A stretch of 64,000 nucleotides of DNA from Grimontia marina (GTDB lineage: Bacteria; Pseudomonadota; Gammaproteobacteria; Enterobacterales; Vibrionaceae): contig NZ_FIZY01000001.1 of assembly GCF_900060185.1 (NCBI RefSeq), positions 62,001 to 126,000 of the forward strand, in the 5' to 3' direction. This document shows positions 45,727 to 56,200 of this stretch, one piece after another. A program made the translations under genes and the position numbers. The stretch's first letter is position 1, and every line of letters starts with the position of its first letter. The notes under the pieces were generated by a model that did no database searches, was not told the DNA's origin, and was given only the letters and a program-made list of their open reading frames with translations.

Positions 45727-48700
45727 ATGAAGCGAACTCTTTTTTCATACTTATCACGTGGTCGTATCGGCAAAACGCTTGTCGTCTCGTCTCTATTGCT
45801 GAGCCTCGGTATTCCGTTCTCTGCGCAGTCTGCTATTCGCATTCTTGGCCCGGTAGAAGAGTCTCCTCCGTCCAGTGCCACTGAGCCTCTGACTCAACAA
45901 AATCAAGCGCCGCTTTCCTCTGTGAACCGACGCCAGACTGTTGGGCCAACCCGTGACTCTGACACACTTTGGTCTATCGCGTCGCGCTATCAGCCGAACA
46001 ACTCAGTGACTGTCTATCAGACCATTGGTGCAATTTTTCGCCTGAATCCAGGTTCGTTTGAAGATGCCAATATCCACGGTTTGATTCCTGGCAGTACCTT
46101 GTTGATGCCAACACTCACTGAGATTCGTCGTGAGAGTACTGGTGATGTTGCGAGCCGCCTGCAAATTGATGAGGCGCGTAAAGACGCAAAACGCGTGGCT
46201 AATCAGCCATTAAGTCAGCAAGTCACTACGCCGGCAGTGACCACACCAAAAACAACACCTAAGCCTGAGCCAAAACCTGAACCTGCAATGGTCGAAAAAA
46301 CGAAGCCAGAAATGGAAGCCGGTGAACCGGAAGCCATGGCTGAGAACGCGGCTATGAAAGAGAAGGAGGTAATGGAACCTAAGGGTGACATGTCAGGCGC
46401 GCCGACCAAACCAAACATGTCTGCGGTTCAGAACCAAATCAACGAATCTGACCTGCAAATGGGCAAACTAGTTGAAAGTAACCACATTCTGAAAATCCGT
46501 CTGGCCGAAGTACAAAATGAGCTGGCTGCCATGAAAGACCAGATGTCAGCTGATGAAGAACTAACAGAAGAAATTCGTGAGTTCCTCGAAGTTCAGCGTA
46601 TGCGTCAGGCTAAGGTGGAAATGAAAGAACCGTCGTTCTTTGAATCCGTGATGGCAAGCCCATTGATGCTGGGGACTATGGCAATTATTCCAGCGTTGCT
46701 AGTAATTGGTGCCGCAGCCTTCTTCATCATGCGTCGCCGCAAAGACGAAGATGTTGACGTTGAAGAGCCGGAAGGTCTGGATGGCGCAGCCCCAGATATG
46801 CCAGCGGCGATGGTCGATGTTGATGACGGTACTGACGAACTTGTTCTGGAAGATGAAGAACTTGAAGTTACCGATGATATTGATACCGACGAACTCTTTG
46901 GCGACGACATGGGTGATGATCTTGATGATATCAACCTGTCCGATACTCTTGAGCTTTCAGAAGAACCTGAAGAAGGCGACCTGGACATCGATGCCGATAC
47001 TGATCTGACATCGAACTTGGATGTTGGTTTGGATGATGACTTTGATACCAGTACCGATGTCGAAGCGAACACCGATGACGCGATCGGTTTGGAAGATATG
47101 GAACGTGCGCTCGATGAGATGTCCTCACAGCCTGAAGAAGCAGAACTCAGCCCTGATGAAGCGCTCGCCGCAATGTGGGAGCAATCGCTCAGCGGCGGTG
47201 ATGAAGAAGTCGATGATATTGATGCTTTACTGGCCGCAGAACAGTCAAGTGAAGGCGACGAAGTAGCCACTGCAGAAGCCGAACCAGCGCCTGAAGCGTC
47301 AGCAGAGGAAGACGCTTCAGAAGAAGCCCTTGAAACCAATGAAGCCTTGTTCGATAACGTGCTGGATGGTGAGCCTGAAGTTGACTTGTCTCAGGATATC
47401 GACCTGTCTGATGATGACATCGATGACCTTATCGGCTCAGCTGCTGAGCCAGAGCCAAGCGCTGAAGACAATACGGCAATGCTGGATGAGCCACTCGGCG
47501 AAGACGATGACCTAGATCTTATCAGTAATGATGTCGTGGAAGAGGACGATATCGCAGACCCTGATGCACTGCTTGATGAAATGCTTGGTGATGATCTCAT
47601 CGATGAAGATGGCAATACTGTCGCATCAGAAGAAAAAGACGATACCGATGATTTATCGCTCGAGCCAGAACTCGACGCGGATCTGTCTGAAACAGACGCC
47701 TTGCTGGACGAGTTTGTCAGCGAAGATGACGAAGACCCGCTTGATGAAACGGCATTACTTGACGAAGCCATTGATGACGATGATTTGCTGGGCGATGTTC
47801 TTGGTGAAACAGAAGATCAGGAAGAAGTCGACCTCGGAGAAACCGATGTTTTGCTCGATGAGCTGATTGACGACGGTGATGCACTCGAAGATGAAAGTGC
47901 ATTACTGGATGAAGTCCCGGATGACGATCTGCTTGGTGATGATCTTGGTGTTGATAGCGAGCTTGATATCGATAAAGACCCTGATCTCGACGTCGACATT
48001 GATAATGAATTGGACATCGATAGTGTGCTGGATATTGATGCCGAGACAACACCGGAGATCACTGGTGAGGTATTGGGTGACGATTCAGATGATGCGCCGG
48101 AAGAAGTCTCTGATGAGTTGGAGATTCCTGAGCCAGAAGTGGCAGAGACTGAAGAGCACACAGAGGCTGAAGAGTCGGGTGTTGAGGATCTTACTGAGGT
48201 TGATGACGCACTGAACAACGGCAGTTCAGAGACTGAGCTGGATGAGCTGGTGGACGATACGCCTGTTGAGGCTGAACCTGAACCTGAAGCCTCTGAATCA
48301 GAGCTGGAACTACTGGATGATGTGCTTGAGCAGGACGAGCAGACTGAAGAAGATATTGAGAGCGATACGGAAGAAACCGCACTGGATGAAGCGCCGATTG
48401 AAGAGCCTGAGGCGACAGCCGAAGACTTGGATCTTCTCGATAGTCTGCTAGATGAAGATGCGTCTTCAACTGAGTCTGAAGAGCTTGATTCAGAGCAAGC
48501 TGACTCTGTCCAAACTGAGCTAGAGCAACCAGACATTGAGCCAGAAGCGTCAGAAGAGACAGCCGAGACACAGGATGAGCTGGTAGCCTTTGATGAGACG
48601 CCAGATACAGCCGAAGCTATCACTGAAGAGCTTACTGTTGATGAACTGGCTTCAGAAGAGCGAGATATTGAAGATAGTGACGTTGAATCCTCAATCTCAG

Positions 48701-49944
48701 AAAGCCCGGAAGCAGAAAACGAAGTTGAAGAGCCTCAAGCGTTAGAATCGGAATCAGAAGAACCATTAGATGTCTCCGTCGAGCAAGAAGCCGAAGACGC
48801 GTTCGAGGCGGAAGATGAAGCGCCGCTCGATCTGTCTTCTTTGCCTGAGTATGACGAAGAGGCAGCATTAGCAGACAGTGAAGGTGAATCAGAAGCAATC
48901 AGTGAAGTGTTGCCTGATGACGATGATACCGTGCCACTGGATTTGGAAAATCTCCCCGAATATACCGAAGAAGATGCAGCGCAGGAATATGAAGTCGAAC
49001 TTCCTCCCTCCCAGGAAGACGCAGCTGAGTCCGTTGAAAGTGACGTCGCCGAAGAGGAAGCGCTTCAAGAAGAATCGCTGAATACACCTCAGCCGGAACA
49101 AGAAACCGAGGAAGAGGTTCATGCCTTCACGGCGACGGAGCCTAATACACTGGCTTTCCCGAAAGTTGAGCCTATCGGACTTGATGAACTGGGTGAGTTT
49201 GACGAAGACGATGCACTGTCTGCCGCGTTAGATGAACAACGAGAGCTGGAAGAATTCCTACCACAATCGAAAGAAGAGGGCTTCACGCAACCTTCCGCGC
49301 CGGTTTCGCAAGCGCCTTATCGAGCCGCTGAATTGGATGAGCTAGCGCAACTCGATGACGATGAGCATCAGGTTGCAGGCTTGAACATGGAAGCACTGCT
49401 TTCAGAAGAACTGGAAGAAGAACACTCAGGGCTGGGGGACTTTGAAACCGAAGAGCTCGACATCCCTGAGGATGAAAGTGACGTTTGGAGCGCGGAGCAA
49501 GCGCCGGAGCCGGAGCTTGAAAGCGAAGATTGGTCTGAGCAACCAGAGGTTCTGGGTGATGAGATCAAGTCCATGGACCTTGAAGGTGACTTGGATGGAT
49601 TGCTGGATGATGTTGAAAGCGAGCTGGTTGAAGAGACCGCGCCGAGTGAAGACTACATCAGTATTGATGAGCTGATGAAAGATGACGGTGTGCCCCAGGA
49701 AGACCCTGACTCGTTGAAAATAGATCTGGATGTTGGGCTAGAAGATTTTCCAGACGTGCTGAGCGACATTCAACCTGCTGATGTTGATAGCAGTGGTGAA
49801 GCCGCGACCAATATGGATTTGGCGAAAGCTTATCTTGAGATGAATGATGTTGACGGTGCCATTCAACTTCTTGAAAAGGTAATGCAAAGCGGCGATACGA
49901 ACCTCAAGGATGAAGCCAGATTGATGATTGAGAAGCTTAATTAA
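45727..49944 (+). CDS. fimV: Polar landmark protein HubP/FimV
   Basis: This is a FimV-family pole-organising protein; Vibrio members (HubP) recruit ParA1, ParC and FlhG to the pole. From ATG 45727 it has 1405 residues: signal peptide 1-36 (cut after AQSA), a periplasmic LysM-type domain about 70-135 (DSDTLWSIASRYQ at 77), a coiled coil about 235-295 and one transmembrane helix about 309-334 followed by MRRRK. About 1,000 residues of extremely acidic Asp/Glu/Leu/Ser-rich sequence come next, then the C-terminal FimV motif from about 1361 (NMDLAKAYLEMNDVDGAIQL). A GTG at 45661 is also in frame, but it would give a poorer signal peptide; no clear Shine-Dalgarno decides. Its clients flhG and parC are in this window. 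Confidence 0.92.
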   Translation: MKRTLFSYLSRGRIGKTLVVSSLLLSLGIPFSAQSAIRILGPVEESPPSSATEPLTQQNQAPLSSVNRRQTVGPTRDSDTLWSIASRYQPNNSVTVYQTIGAIFRLNPGSFEDANIHGLIPGSTLLMPTLTEIRRESTGDVASRLQIDEARKDAKRVANQPLSQQVTTPAVTTPKTTPKPEPKPEPAMVEKTKPEMEAGEPEAMAENAAMKEKEVMEPKGDMSGAPTKPNMSAVQNQINESDLQMGKLVESNHILKIRLAEVQNELAAMKDQMSADEELTEEIREFLEVQRMRQAKVEMKEPSFFESVMASPLMLGTMAIIPALLVIGAAAFFIMRRRKDEDVDVEEPEGLDGAAPDMPAAMVDVDDGTDELVLEDEELEVTDDIDTDELFGDDMGDDLDDINLSDTLELSEEPEEGDLDIDADTDLTSNLDVGLDDDFDTSTDVEANTDDAIGLEDMERALDEMSSQPEEAELSPDEALAAMWEQSLSGGDEEVDDIDALLAAEQSSEGDEVATAEAEPAPEASAEEDASEEALETNEALFDNVLDGEPEVDLSQDIDLSDDDIDDLIGSAAEPEPSAEDNTAMLDEPLGEDDDLDLISNDVVEEDDIADPDALLDEMLGDDLIDEDGNTVASEEKDDTDDLSLEPELDADLSETDALLDEFVSEDDEDPLDETALLDEAIDDDDLLGDVLGETEDQEEVDLGETDVLLDELIDDGDALEDESALLDEVPDDDLLGDDLGVDSELDIDKDPDLDVDIDNELDIDSVLDIDAETTPEITGEVLGDDSDDAPEEVSDELEIPEPEVAETEEHTEAEESGVEDLTEVDDALNNGSSETELDELVDDTPVEAEPEPEASESELELLDDVLEQDEQTEEDIESDTEETALDEAPIEEPEATAEDLDLLDSLLDEDASSTESEELDSEQADSVQTELEQPDIEPEASEETAETQDELVAFDETPDTAEAITEELTVDELASEERDIEDSDVESSISESPEAENEVEEPQALESESEEPLDVSVEQEAEDAFEAEDEAPLDLSSLPEYDEEAALADSEGESEAISEVLPDDDDTVPLDLENLPEYTEEDAAQEYEVELPPSQEDAAESVESDVAEEEALQEESLNTPQPEQETEEEVHAFTATEPNTLAFPKVEPIGLDELGEFDEDDALSAALDEQRELEEFLPQSKEEGFTQPSAPVSQAPYRAAELDELAQLDDDEHQVAGLNMEALLSEELEEEHSGLGDFETEELDIPEDESDVWSAEQAPEPELESEDWSEQPEVLGDEIKSMDLEGDLDGLLDDVESELVEETAPSEDYISIDELMKDDGVPQEDPDSLKIDLDVGLEDFPDVLSDIQPADVDSSGEAATNMDLAKAYLEMNDVDGAIQLLEKVMQSGDTNLKDEARLMIEKLN

Positions 49945-49956
49945 CCAACAGATCCC

Positions 49957-49983
49957 AAAAAGGCGGGGTATCCCGCCTTTTTT
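49957..49983 (+). terminator. Terminator after fimV
   Basis: AAAAAGGCGGG-GTAT-CCCGCCTTTTTT: a strong hairpin with a T tract 13 bases after the stop. Confidence 0.9.
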
Positions 49984-50030
49984 ATGTTGTTAAAAGGTAG
50001 CTAACTCAACTTAGAGGAATTATTGGCTGA

Positions 50031-50060
50031 TTGGCTTATGAAGAAAGCAGGTTATATAAT
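50031..50060 (+). promoter_or_regulatory. Sigma70 promoter for truA
   Basis: A perfect -10 TATAAT (50055-50060) lies 18 bases after a -35-like TTGGCT (50031-50036). The predicted start is near 50067, 32 bases before truA, and GC-rich sequence follows the -10. Confidence 0.65.
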
Positions 50061-50098
50061 GCGCCGCCTTAGATAACCTGTAAGACAGAGAAAACACG

Positions 50099-50893
50099 AT
50101 GAGAATTGCCCTGGGTGTGGAATACGACGGTGCGAAATTTTATGGCTGGCAACGCCAGCGTGAAGTGCCAAGCGTTCAGGAACATCTTGAAAAAGCCCTG
50201 TCCAAAATCGCCAATCAGCCTATTGAAGTGCAGTGCGCCGGTCGCACAGATGCTGGCGTTCATGGCACAGGTCAGGTAGTTCATTTCGATGTTGAAGGCT
50301 CAAGGCCACTACGAGCATGGACCATGGGCGTCAACACACACCTACCTGACACAATCGCAGTGCGTTGGGCGAAAGAGGTGCCGGATGAGTTCCATGCCCG
50401 CTTTACCGCAACGGCACGTCGTTATCGATACATTATCTACAATAACGTTTTGCGTCCGGGTATTCTCCGTCACGGTGTGAGCCACTATCATGGTGAATTG
50501 GACGAAAAGCTGATGCATGAAGCGGCCCAATGCTTATTGGGTGAGAATGATTTCACGTCTTTTCGCGCAGCTCAGTGTCAGTCAAATAGCCCATGGCGAA
50601 ATGTTCACCATATAAATGTGACTCGTCAGGGACGTTTCGTGATCATTGATATCAAGGCCAATGCATTTGTTCACCACATGGTGAGAAACATCACTGGCAG
50701 CTTGATTGCTGTCGGCCGCAAAGAGCAAAAGCCAGAGTGGCTGAAGTGGTTGCTGGAAATTAAAGACCGCAACCTGGCAGCAGCGACAGCAAAGGCAGAA
50801 GGATTGTATCTGGTTGAAGTGGATTATCCGACGGAATATGAATTGCCATCCTCGCCGATAGGCCCTTTGTTTCTACCAGACGAACAGCTTTAA
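50099..50893 (+). CDS. truA: tRNA pseudouridine(38-40) synthase TruA
   Basis: TruA makes pseudouridine at positions 38-40 of the tRNA anticodon arm. The catalytic aspartate is in [19 protein letters not shown] (about residue 52), with the C-terminal [14 protein letters not shown] motif. Length 264 residues, normal. It starts at ATG 50099, between a terminator and a 239-base gap to accD; that gap shows no gene. Confidence 0.97.
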   Translation: MRIALGVEYDGAKFYGWQRQREVPSVQEHLEKALSKIANQPIEVQCAGRTDAGVHGTGQVVHFDVEGSRPLRAWTMGVNTHLPDTIAVRWAKEVPDEFHARFTATARRYRYIIYNNVLRPGILRHGVSHYHGELDEKLMHEAAQCLLGENDFTSFRAAQCQSNSPWRNVHHINVTRQGRFVIIDIKANAFVHHMVRNITGSLIAVGRKEQKPEWLKWLLEIKDRNLAAATAKAEGLYLVEVDYPTEYELPSSPIGPLFLPDEQL

Positions 50894-51132
50894 TCATGAA
50901 AGAGGTACCTAAAATCGCCTCTTTGTCACAAAACAAAGTAGAGATAAGTGGGACTAACAATAGGTAGTACCAGTTTTTTGTCCAAAGTCTTAACAAGTTG
51001 TGTTTTAATTCTCTGTTGAATTCGTAGATATCAAGGCCACTTGCCCATCTCTGCACAGACCGCGTTCATGGTGAGCGAAACAGTGCATGGTAATGATGTA
51101 AGCGGCGAGTGCTCCAATATAAAAGGTCGTTC

Positions 51133-52062
51133 ATGAGCTGGCTTGAAAAAATTCTGACAAAAAGCAATATCGGTTCTTCACGTAAGGCTTCTATCCCAGA
51201 AGGCGTCTGGACCAAATGTTCGTCTTGCGAACAGGTGCTGTACCACGCAGAACTTGAGCGTAACCTGCACGTGTGTCCGAAATGTGACCATCACATGCGT
51301 ATGAGCGCGCGCAAGCGCCTGGAAACCTTCCTTGATGAAGGTAACCGTGTAGAAATCGGTGATGAGTTGGAGCCGAAAGATCTGCTCAAGTTCCGTGACT
51401 CGAAAAAGTACAAAGATCGTATCTCTGCAGCGCAGAAGTCGAGTGGCGAGAAAGATGCACTTATCGTCATGAAAGGTGAACTACTGGGTATGCCAGTAGT
51501 TGCGGCCTCTTTTGAATTTGCTTTTATGGGCGGCTCAATGGGTGCGGTTGTTGGCGCGCGCTTCGTGAAAGCGGTAGACGCAGCCATCGAAAATAACTGT
51601 GGTTTGGTTTGTTTCTCTGCAAGTGGCGGTGCACGTATGCAAGAAGCGCTGATGTCGCTCATGCAAATGGCGAAAACCAGTGCAGCGCTGGAGCGCCTGT
51701 CAGCAAAAGGCCTGCCTTTTGTTTCTGTATTGACTGACCCAACCTTCGGTGGTGTCACCGCAAGCTTTGCGATGCTGGGTGACGTAAACATCGGTGAGCC
51801 AAAAGCTTTGATCGGTTTTGCTGGCCAACGTGTTATTGAACAAACCGTGCGAGAGAAACTGCCAGAAGGTTTTCAGCGCAGCGAGTTTCTGTTGGAGCAC
51901 GGTGCGATTGACATGATTGTTGATCGCCGCGAAATGCGTCAGCGCATCGGTGGTATGCTGGCGAAAATGACCAACCAAGAATCTCCATTGGTTGTGTCCG
52001 TCGACAAACCGCTGGAAGGTGAAGTAATTGAAGCTGAGCCAGTGGAAGAAGATAAAGAGTAA
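51133..52062 (+). CDS. accD: Acetyl-CoA carboxylase carboxyltransferase beta subunit AccD
   Basis: AccD, with AccA, transfers the carboxyl group from biotin to acetyl-CoA. The N-terminal four-cysteine zinc ribbon (TKCSSCEQV ... VCPKCDHHM, residues about 27-50) and the crotonase fold with [15 protein letters not shown] and [18 protein letters not shown] are present. I use ATG 51133 ([12 protein letters not shown], canonical), preceded by AAAGG; an in-frame TTG-type start at 51109 is less likely. 309 residues. Confidence 0.97.
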   Translation: MSWLEKILTKSNIGSSRKASIPEGVWTKCSSCEQVLYHAELERNLHVCPKCDHHMRMSARKRLETFLDEGNRVEIGDELEPKDLLKFRDSKKYKDRISAAQKSSGEKDALIVMKGELLGMPVVAASFEFAFMGGSMGAVVGARFVKAVDAAIENNCGLVCFSASGGARMQEALMSLMQMAKTSAALERLSAKGLPFVSVLTDPTFGGVTASFAMLGDVNIGEPKALIGFAGQRVIEQTVREKLPEGFQRSEFLLEHGAIDMIVDRREMRQRIGGMLAKMTNQESPLVVSVDKPLEGEVIEAEPVEEDKE

Positions 52063-52086
52063 CTTCGCCTAGCAAATCTCACATCG

Positions 52087-52110
52087 AAAGAGCGCCTTAT
52101 GGCGCTCTTT
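52087..52110 (+). terminator. Terminator after accD
   Basis: AAAGAGCGCC-TTAT-GGCGCTCTTT is a perfect 10-bp stem followed by GTCTTTT. Confidence 0.85.
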
Positions 52111-52159
52111 GTCTTTTAGCTGATATGATTAAAGTATCGGAAATTTGAATAGATAACAA

Positions 52160-53428
52160 ATGTCAGAACTCATTAAGCCCGGTGCTCATTCACCGCTATC
52201 TGCATGGTTGCAGTATCTGGAATCTCTTCACACCAGCGCAATTGATTTAGGTTTGGACCGCGCTTCACTGGTTGCCAGTAACAGAAACCTAACCAAGCCA
52301 GCGCCGACAGTCATCACGGTAGCCGGTACCAATGGCAAAGGCTCCACCTGTGCCATTATTGAAACCATTCTTCTCAACGCTGGCTACAAAGTTGGCGTAT
52401 ACAGCTCCCCACATCTGGTGCGTTATAACGAGCGTGTTCGAATCAATGGCTTGGAGTTGGATGATGAAAGGCATTCAGAAGCGTTTGCCGCGATCGAAGC
52501 ACTGCGTGGTGATACCAGCCTGAGTTTCTTTGAATTCGGCACGTTGGCAGCACTTTGGTTGTTTCTTGATAACCAAGTTGATGTGGTCGTACTAGAGGTT
52601 GGCTTAGGCGGCCGCTTGGATGCCACAAACGTTGTTGATCATGATGTATCAGTGATCACTAGCTTGGCTATCGATCATGTCGATTGGCTCGGTGATGACA
52701 TTGAAGTGATTGGCTTCGAGAAAGCCGGTATTTTCAGAGCCGGAAAACCTGCGGTTTGCGGTCAACCTGAACCGCCAGCCAGTGTTGCTGCCCATGCTGA
52801 TGATATTGGCGCGAACCTGCATCAAGTAGGGTATCAATTTGACTATGAAAAAGAAGGTGATGTCTGGCATTGGCAATGCGGCGCGTTTGATTTGCGTGAT
52901 TTGCCGATTCCCAACTTACCACTTCCGAATGCAGCAACGGCACTCATGGCATTAGGGCTTTCTGAGCTTGAAGTCACTGACGAGCACATCGTTGATGGTC
53001 TGAAGTCAGTAAAACTGGCTGGACGCATGGAGCGCGTTTCTGATTCACCTTTGATTTTGATGGATGTTGCCCACAACCCACATTCAGCTGCGTATCTGGC
53101 GAAACAAATTCGGGAATTGAAAGAGGCATCCAACGCCTGCGTGCATGCTGTCGTTGCTATGCTCCATGATAAGGATATTGCCGCCACCATCGAAGAAATG
53201 AAGTCCGTCATTGACCATTGGTACCCAGCTTCACTTACTGGTCCCCGCGCTGCGAGCTGGGAACAGGTCGCTGAATACTTACCAGAGGGTGTCCAAGGCT
53301 TCGCAACACCAGCACTGGCTTTTGACAAAGCGAGAGCTGCTCTCGACTGGCAAGGGGATATCCTTATCGTATTCGGTTCTTTCCATACAGTCGGTGAGAT
53401 CGCCGACCACCTCCAAAAACAGGAGTAA
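52160..53428 (+). CDS. folC: Dihydrofolate synthase/folylpolyglutamate synthase FolC
   Basis: FolC adds glutamate to dihydropteroate and to folates. The Mur-ligase-like P-loop is VAGTNGKGSTCAIIETIL, with SSPHLVRYNERVRING, LGGRLDATNVVDHD and DVAHNPHSAAYL following. Length 422 residues, normal. It starts at ATG 52160. dedD begins two bases after its stop, with its ribosome site in the folC end. Confidence 0.96.
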   Translation: MSELIKPGAHSPLSAWLQYLESLHTSAIDLGLDRASLVASNRNLTKPAPTVITVAGTNGKGSTCAIIETILLNAGYKVGVYSSPHLVRYNERVRINGLELDDERHSEAFAAIEALRGDTSLSFFEFGTLAALWLFLDNQVDVVVLEVGLGGRLDATNVVDHDVSVITSLAIDHVDWLGDDIEVIGFEKAGIFRAGKPAVCGQPEPPASVAAHADDIGANLHQVGYQFDYEKEGDVWHWQCGAFDLRDLPIPNLPLPNAATALMALGLSELEVTDEHIVDGLKSVKLAGRMERVSDSPLILMDVAHNPHSAAYLAKQIRELKEASNACVHAVVAMLHDKDIAATIEEMKSVIDHWYPASLTGPRAASWEQVAEYLPEGVQGFATPALAFDKARAALDWQGDILIVFGSFHTVGEIADHLQKQE

Positions 53429-53430
53429 TC

Positions 53431-53958
53431 GTGGCAACCCAGTTTCAAAACCGATTGGTCGGGACGCTCATCCTTGTCTCTCTAGGCGTTATTTTCCTCC
53501 CCGATGTGTTTGACGGTGAAAAGGCACATTATGAAGAAAGCTATCAAGCCATCCCTTTGCGCGAGGAAGTGGATGAATCCTTGCTGACCGAGCCTGTCAT
53601 GGCACCCGAAGAAGTTGAAAGCTTTATGCCGCCAGAAGAGCCTGTCGTCGTCACCATAGACGCGCCGGCGGCACCGAATGTCGCTTCAGCGCCCAAAGAA
53701 AACTATACCGACTCGGCATGGATTATTCGTCTAGGTACGTTTCGTAACATTGAAAATGCGCATAATCTAGTAGCAACACTTCGGAGTAAAGGGTATGCAG
53801 CGCAACTTATGCCACGTGATATCAAAGAAGGTGAATTAGCGCGTGTTGAAGTAGGTCCTGATGTCTCGAAAGAAAAGTTAGAGTCGATGACTGCGGATTT
53901 AGAGTCTTTGACGGGCTTGAAAGGTCAACTGCTTAGATTTAACCCACTCAACCCATAA
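53431..53958 (+). CDS. dedD: Cell-division SPOR-domain protein DedD
   Basis: DedD is an inner-membrane division protein that binds denuded septal peptidoglycan. The 175-residue product has an N-terminal membrane helix (about 9-25), an acidic/proline-rich periplasmic spacer and a C-terminal SPOR domain (about 90-170; WIIRLGTFRNIENAHNLVAT). The start is GTG 53431 after AGGAG. Its stop codon lies inside the PurR operator of the next operon. Confidence 0.92.
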   Translation: MATQFQNRLVGTLILVSLGVIFLPDVFDGEKAHYEESYQAIPLREEVDESLLTEPVMAPEEVESFMPPEEPVVVTIDAPAAPNVASAPKENYTDSAWIIRLGTFRNIENAHNLVATLRSKGYAAQLMPRDIKEGELARVEVGPDVSKEKLESMTADLESLTGLKGQLLRFNPLNP

Positions 53959-53972
53959 GAAAACGTTTGCGT
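53957..53972. promoter_or_regulatory. PurR operator for cvpA-purF
   Basis: AAGAAAACGTTTGCGT matches the PurR consensus ACGCAAACGTTTGCGT at 13 of 16 positions, with a perfect right half and central CG. It covers the -35 of the cvpA promoter and the dedD stop. PurR repression of cvpA-purF is established in E. coli. Confidence 0.82.
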
Positions 53973-53993
53973 CGTCATTTTTTCTGTTAAAAT
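53966..53993 (+). promoter_or_regulatory. Promoter of cvpA-purF
   Basis: The -10 TAAAAT (53988-53993) lies 16 bases after a weak -35 TTTGCG (53966-53971) that is inside the PurR site. The predicted start is near 54000, about 20 bases before cvpA. Confidence 0.55.
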
Positions 53994-54021
53994 GCGCGCG
54001 AATCGCTCAGATGATTAAAAG

Positions 54022-54513
54022 ATGAATTGGATAGATTACATCATTATTGGCGTGATCAGCTTTTCTGCTCTGATTAGCTTGGTCCGCGGTTTTGTTAAAG
54101 AAGCCTTGTCGCTGGTGATTTGGTTTGGTGCCTTCTTTGTCGCAAGTGATTTTTACCCGCAACTGGCAGCTTACTTTACAAATATTCATGACGAAATGAT
54201 TCGAAACGGCGCAGCAATAGCGGCGCTGTTTATTGCCACTCTGATTGTTGGTGCGGTTGTTAACTACGTGATTGGACAGTTAGTACAAAAAACTGGCCTT
54301 TCAGGTACAGATCGCGTGTTAGGGATTGTTTTTGGGGGTATTCGTGGCGTGCTGATTGTCGCTGCACTACTGTTTTTCCTCGATGCATTCACCAGCCTTG
54401 CCAGTTCTCCAGAGTGGAAACAATCGCAGTTAATCCCTAAATTTGGGGTAGTGATTGAATGGTTTTTCGATTATTTGGAGCAAAGCTCCAGCTTTCTGCC
54501 TAAGGTGATCTAA
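54022..54513 (+). CDS. cvpA: Colicin V production family membrane protein CvpA
   Basis: CvpA is a small inner-membrane protein of four predicted helices (163 residues; [20 protein letters not shown]) linked in E. coli to envelope homeostasis and colicin V production. It precedes purF as in other gammaproteobacteria and should be co-repressed by PurR. It starts at ATG 54022. The 77-base gap to purF shows no terminator. Confidence 0.94.
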   Translation: MNWIDYIIIGVISFSALISLVRGFVKEALSLVIWFGAFFVASDFYPQLAAYFTNIHDEMIRNGAAIAALFIATLIVGAVVNYVIGQLVQKTGLSGTDRVLGIVFGGIRGVLIVAALLFFLDAFTSLASSPEWKQSQLIPKFGVVIEWFFDYLEQSSSFLPKVI

Positions 54514-54590
54514 GGTTTTCCCGCGGCAAGGTTCGCGGGCAAATCCACAAGTTCCCTGGGCTCAATTTCGCGTTACAAGGAACAGCATAC

Positions 54591-56105
54591 ATGTGTGGGA
54601 TTGTTGGGATCGTGGGCGAGACCCCGGTTAATCAGTCAATTTACGATGCGTTGACAGTACTTCAGCACCGAGGTCAGGATGCGGCAGGGATTGTCACCAT
54701 TGACGATAACCGCTTCCGCCTGAGAAAAGCGAACGGCTTGGTCAAAGATGTTTTCCAACTTAAGCACATGCAAAGACTGCAGGGAACCGTGGGTATTGGC
54801 CACGCCCGTTACCCAACTGCGGGTAGCTCCAGCGCTTCCGAAGCGCAACCATTTTATGTGAACTCACCTTACGGCATCACATTGGCTCACAACGGTAACC
54901 TAACCAATGCCAATCAGCTTCGTGAATCACTTTTTGCTCAAGACCGACGCCACCTCAACACCACCTCTGACTCAGAAGTCCTTCTTAATGTCCTTGCCCA
55001 CCAAATCGACAAAGTGGCGTCTCAAGAACTGACAGAAGAAGATGTGTTCAAGGCAGTTCGTGAGCTTCACTCGCAAGTGACCGGTGGCTACGCCGTAGTT
55101 GCAATGATTATTGGCCATGGTCTGGTTGCCTTCCGTGACCCACACGGTATTCGCCCGCTTTGCATGGGCAAGCGCACAGTCAATGGTCGTGAAGAGTATA
55201 TGGTGGCTTCAGAGTCTGTGGCACTGGATGCAGTTGGTTTTGACTTTGTGCGTGATATAGCGCCGGGCGAAGCCATCTATATTACCTTCGACGGTCGTCT
55301 GTTTACCCGCCAATGTGCTGACAACCCTGCATTGTCTCCTTGTATCTTTGAGTTCGTTTACTTTGCGCGTCCGGATTCATTCATCGACAAGATTTCAGTC
55401 TACGGCGCACGCATCAACATGGGGCAAAAGCTCGGTGCTAAAATCCGTCGTGAATGGGAAGACTTGGATATTGACGTGGTTATCCCGATTCCTGAAACCT
55501 CCTGTGATATTGCATTGGAAATCGCTCAGGTACTTGAGAAGCCATATCGCCAGGGATTCGTGAAAAACCGTTATGTTGGCCGTACCTTTATCATGCCGGG
55601 CCAACAGCAACGTCGTAAGTCAGTACGTCGTAAACTCAATGCTATTCGCTCAGAGTTTAAAGACAAATCTGTACTGCTGGTGGATGACTCGATTGTTCGC
55701 GGCACCACATCTGAACAAATCATCGAAATGGCAAGAGAAGCCGGCGCGAAGCGTGTATACATGGCGTCAGCTGCACCAGAGATCCGCTTCCCGAATGTTT
55801 ACGGTATCGACATGCCGAGCGCGAACGAACTGATTGCACACGGTCGCGAAGTCGATGAAATCTGCCAAATTATTGGTGCTGATGGCCTGATTTTTCAAGA
55901 CCTGAGCGATTTGGAAGAAGCGGTGCGCGACGGTAACCCTGATGTGAAACGCTTTGAAAGCTCGGTGTTCAGTGGCGAGTATGTCACTAGCGATATCAAT
56001 CAGGAATATCTGGATTATCTGGAAAGTCTCCGTAACGACGACTCTAAAGCGGTCCGTGAACAGCAGCAAGAATTGGCTAACCTCGAAATCTACAACGAGA
56101 GCTAA
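54591..56105 (+). CDS. purF: Amidophosphoribosyltransferase PurF
   Basis: PurF performs the first committed step of purine synthesis, PRPP plus glutamine to phosphoribosylamine. After removal of Met, Cys1 (CGIVGIVGE) is the glutaminase nucleophile; RGQDAAGI and HNGNLTN follow, and the PRPP loop is [17 protein letters not shown] near residue 370. Length 504 residues, equal to E. coli. No propeptide is present. It starts at ATG 54591 with AAGGAACAGC upstream. Confidence 0.98.
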   Translation: MCGIVGIVGETPVNQSIYDALTVLQHRGQDAAGIVTIDDNRFRLRKANGLVKDVFQLKHMQRLQGTVGIGHARYPTAGSSSASEAQPFYVNSPYGITLAHNGNLTNANQLRESLFAQDRRHLNTTSDSEVLLNVLAHQIDKVASQELTEEDVFKAVRELHSQVTGGYAVVAMIIGHGLVAFRDPHGIRPLCMGKRTVNGREEYMVASESVALDAVGFDFVRDIAPGEAIYITFDGRLFTRQCADNPALSPCIFEFVYFARPDSFIDKISVYGARINMGQKLGAKIRREWEDLDIDVVIPIPETSCDIALEIAQVLEKPYRQGFVKNRYVGRTFIMPGQQQRRKSVRRKLNAIRSEFKDKSVLLVDDSIVRGTTSEQIIEMAREAGAKRVYMASAAPEIRFPNVYGIDMPSANELIAHGREVDEICQIIGADGLIFQDLSDLEEAVRDGNPDVKRFESSVFSGEYVTSDINQEYLDYLESLRNDDSKAVREQQQELANLEIYNES

Positions 56106-56138
56106 GTTTTGGCTCCTTTGATGGTTAGCTATTCCAAC

Positions 56139-56168
56139 AATAAACGCGGCTATCAAGCCGCGTTTATT
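56139..56168 (+). terminator. Bidirectional terminator after purF
   Basis: AATAAACGCGGC-TATCAA-GCCGCGTTTATT is a perfect 12-bp stem with A/T arms between the convergent purF and Yip1-family genes. Confidence 0.85.
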
Positions 56169-56200
56169 AGTTTTAGTCTTAAATTACTGCACAAATTTAA

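Noticed and set aside
46605-48623. Serine-rich minus-strand frames inside fimV
   Set aside because: They are the reverse reading of GAT/GAA-rich codons of the acidic HubP region, not genes.
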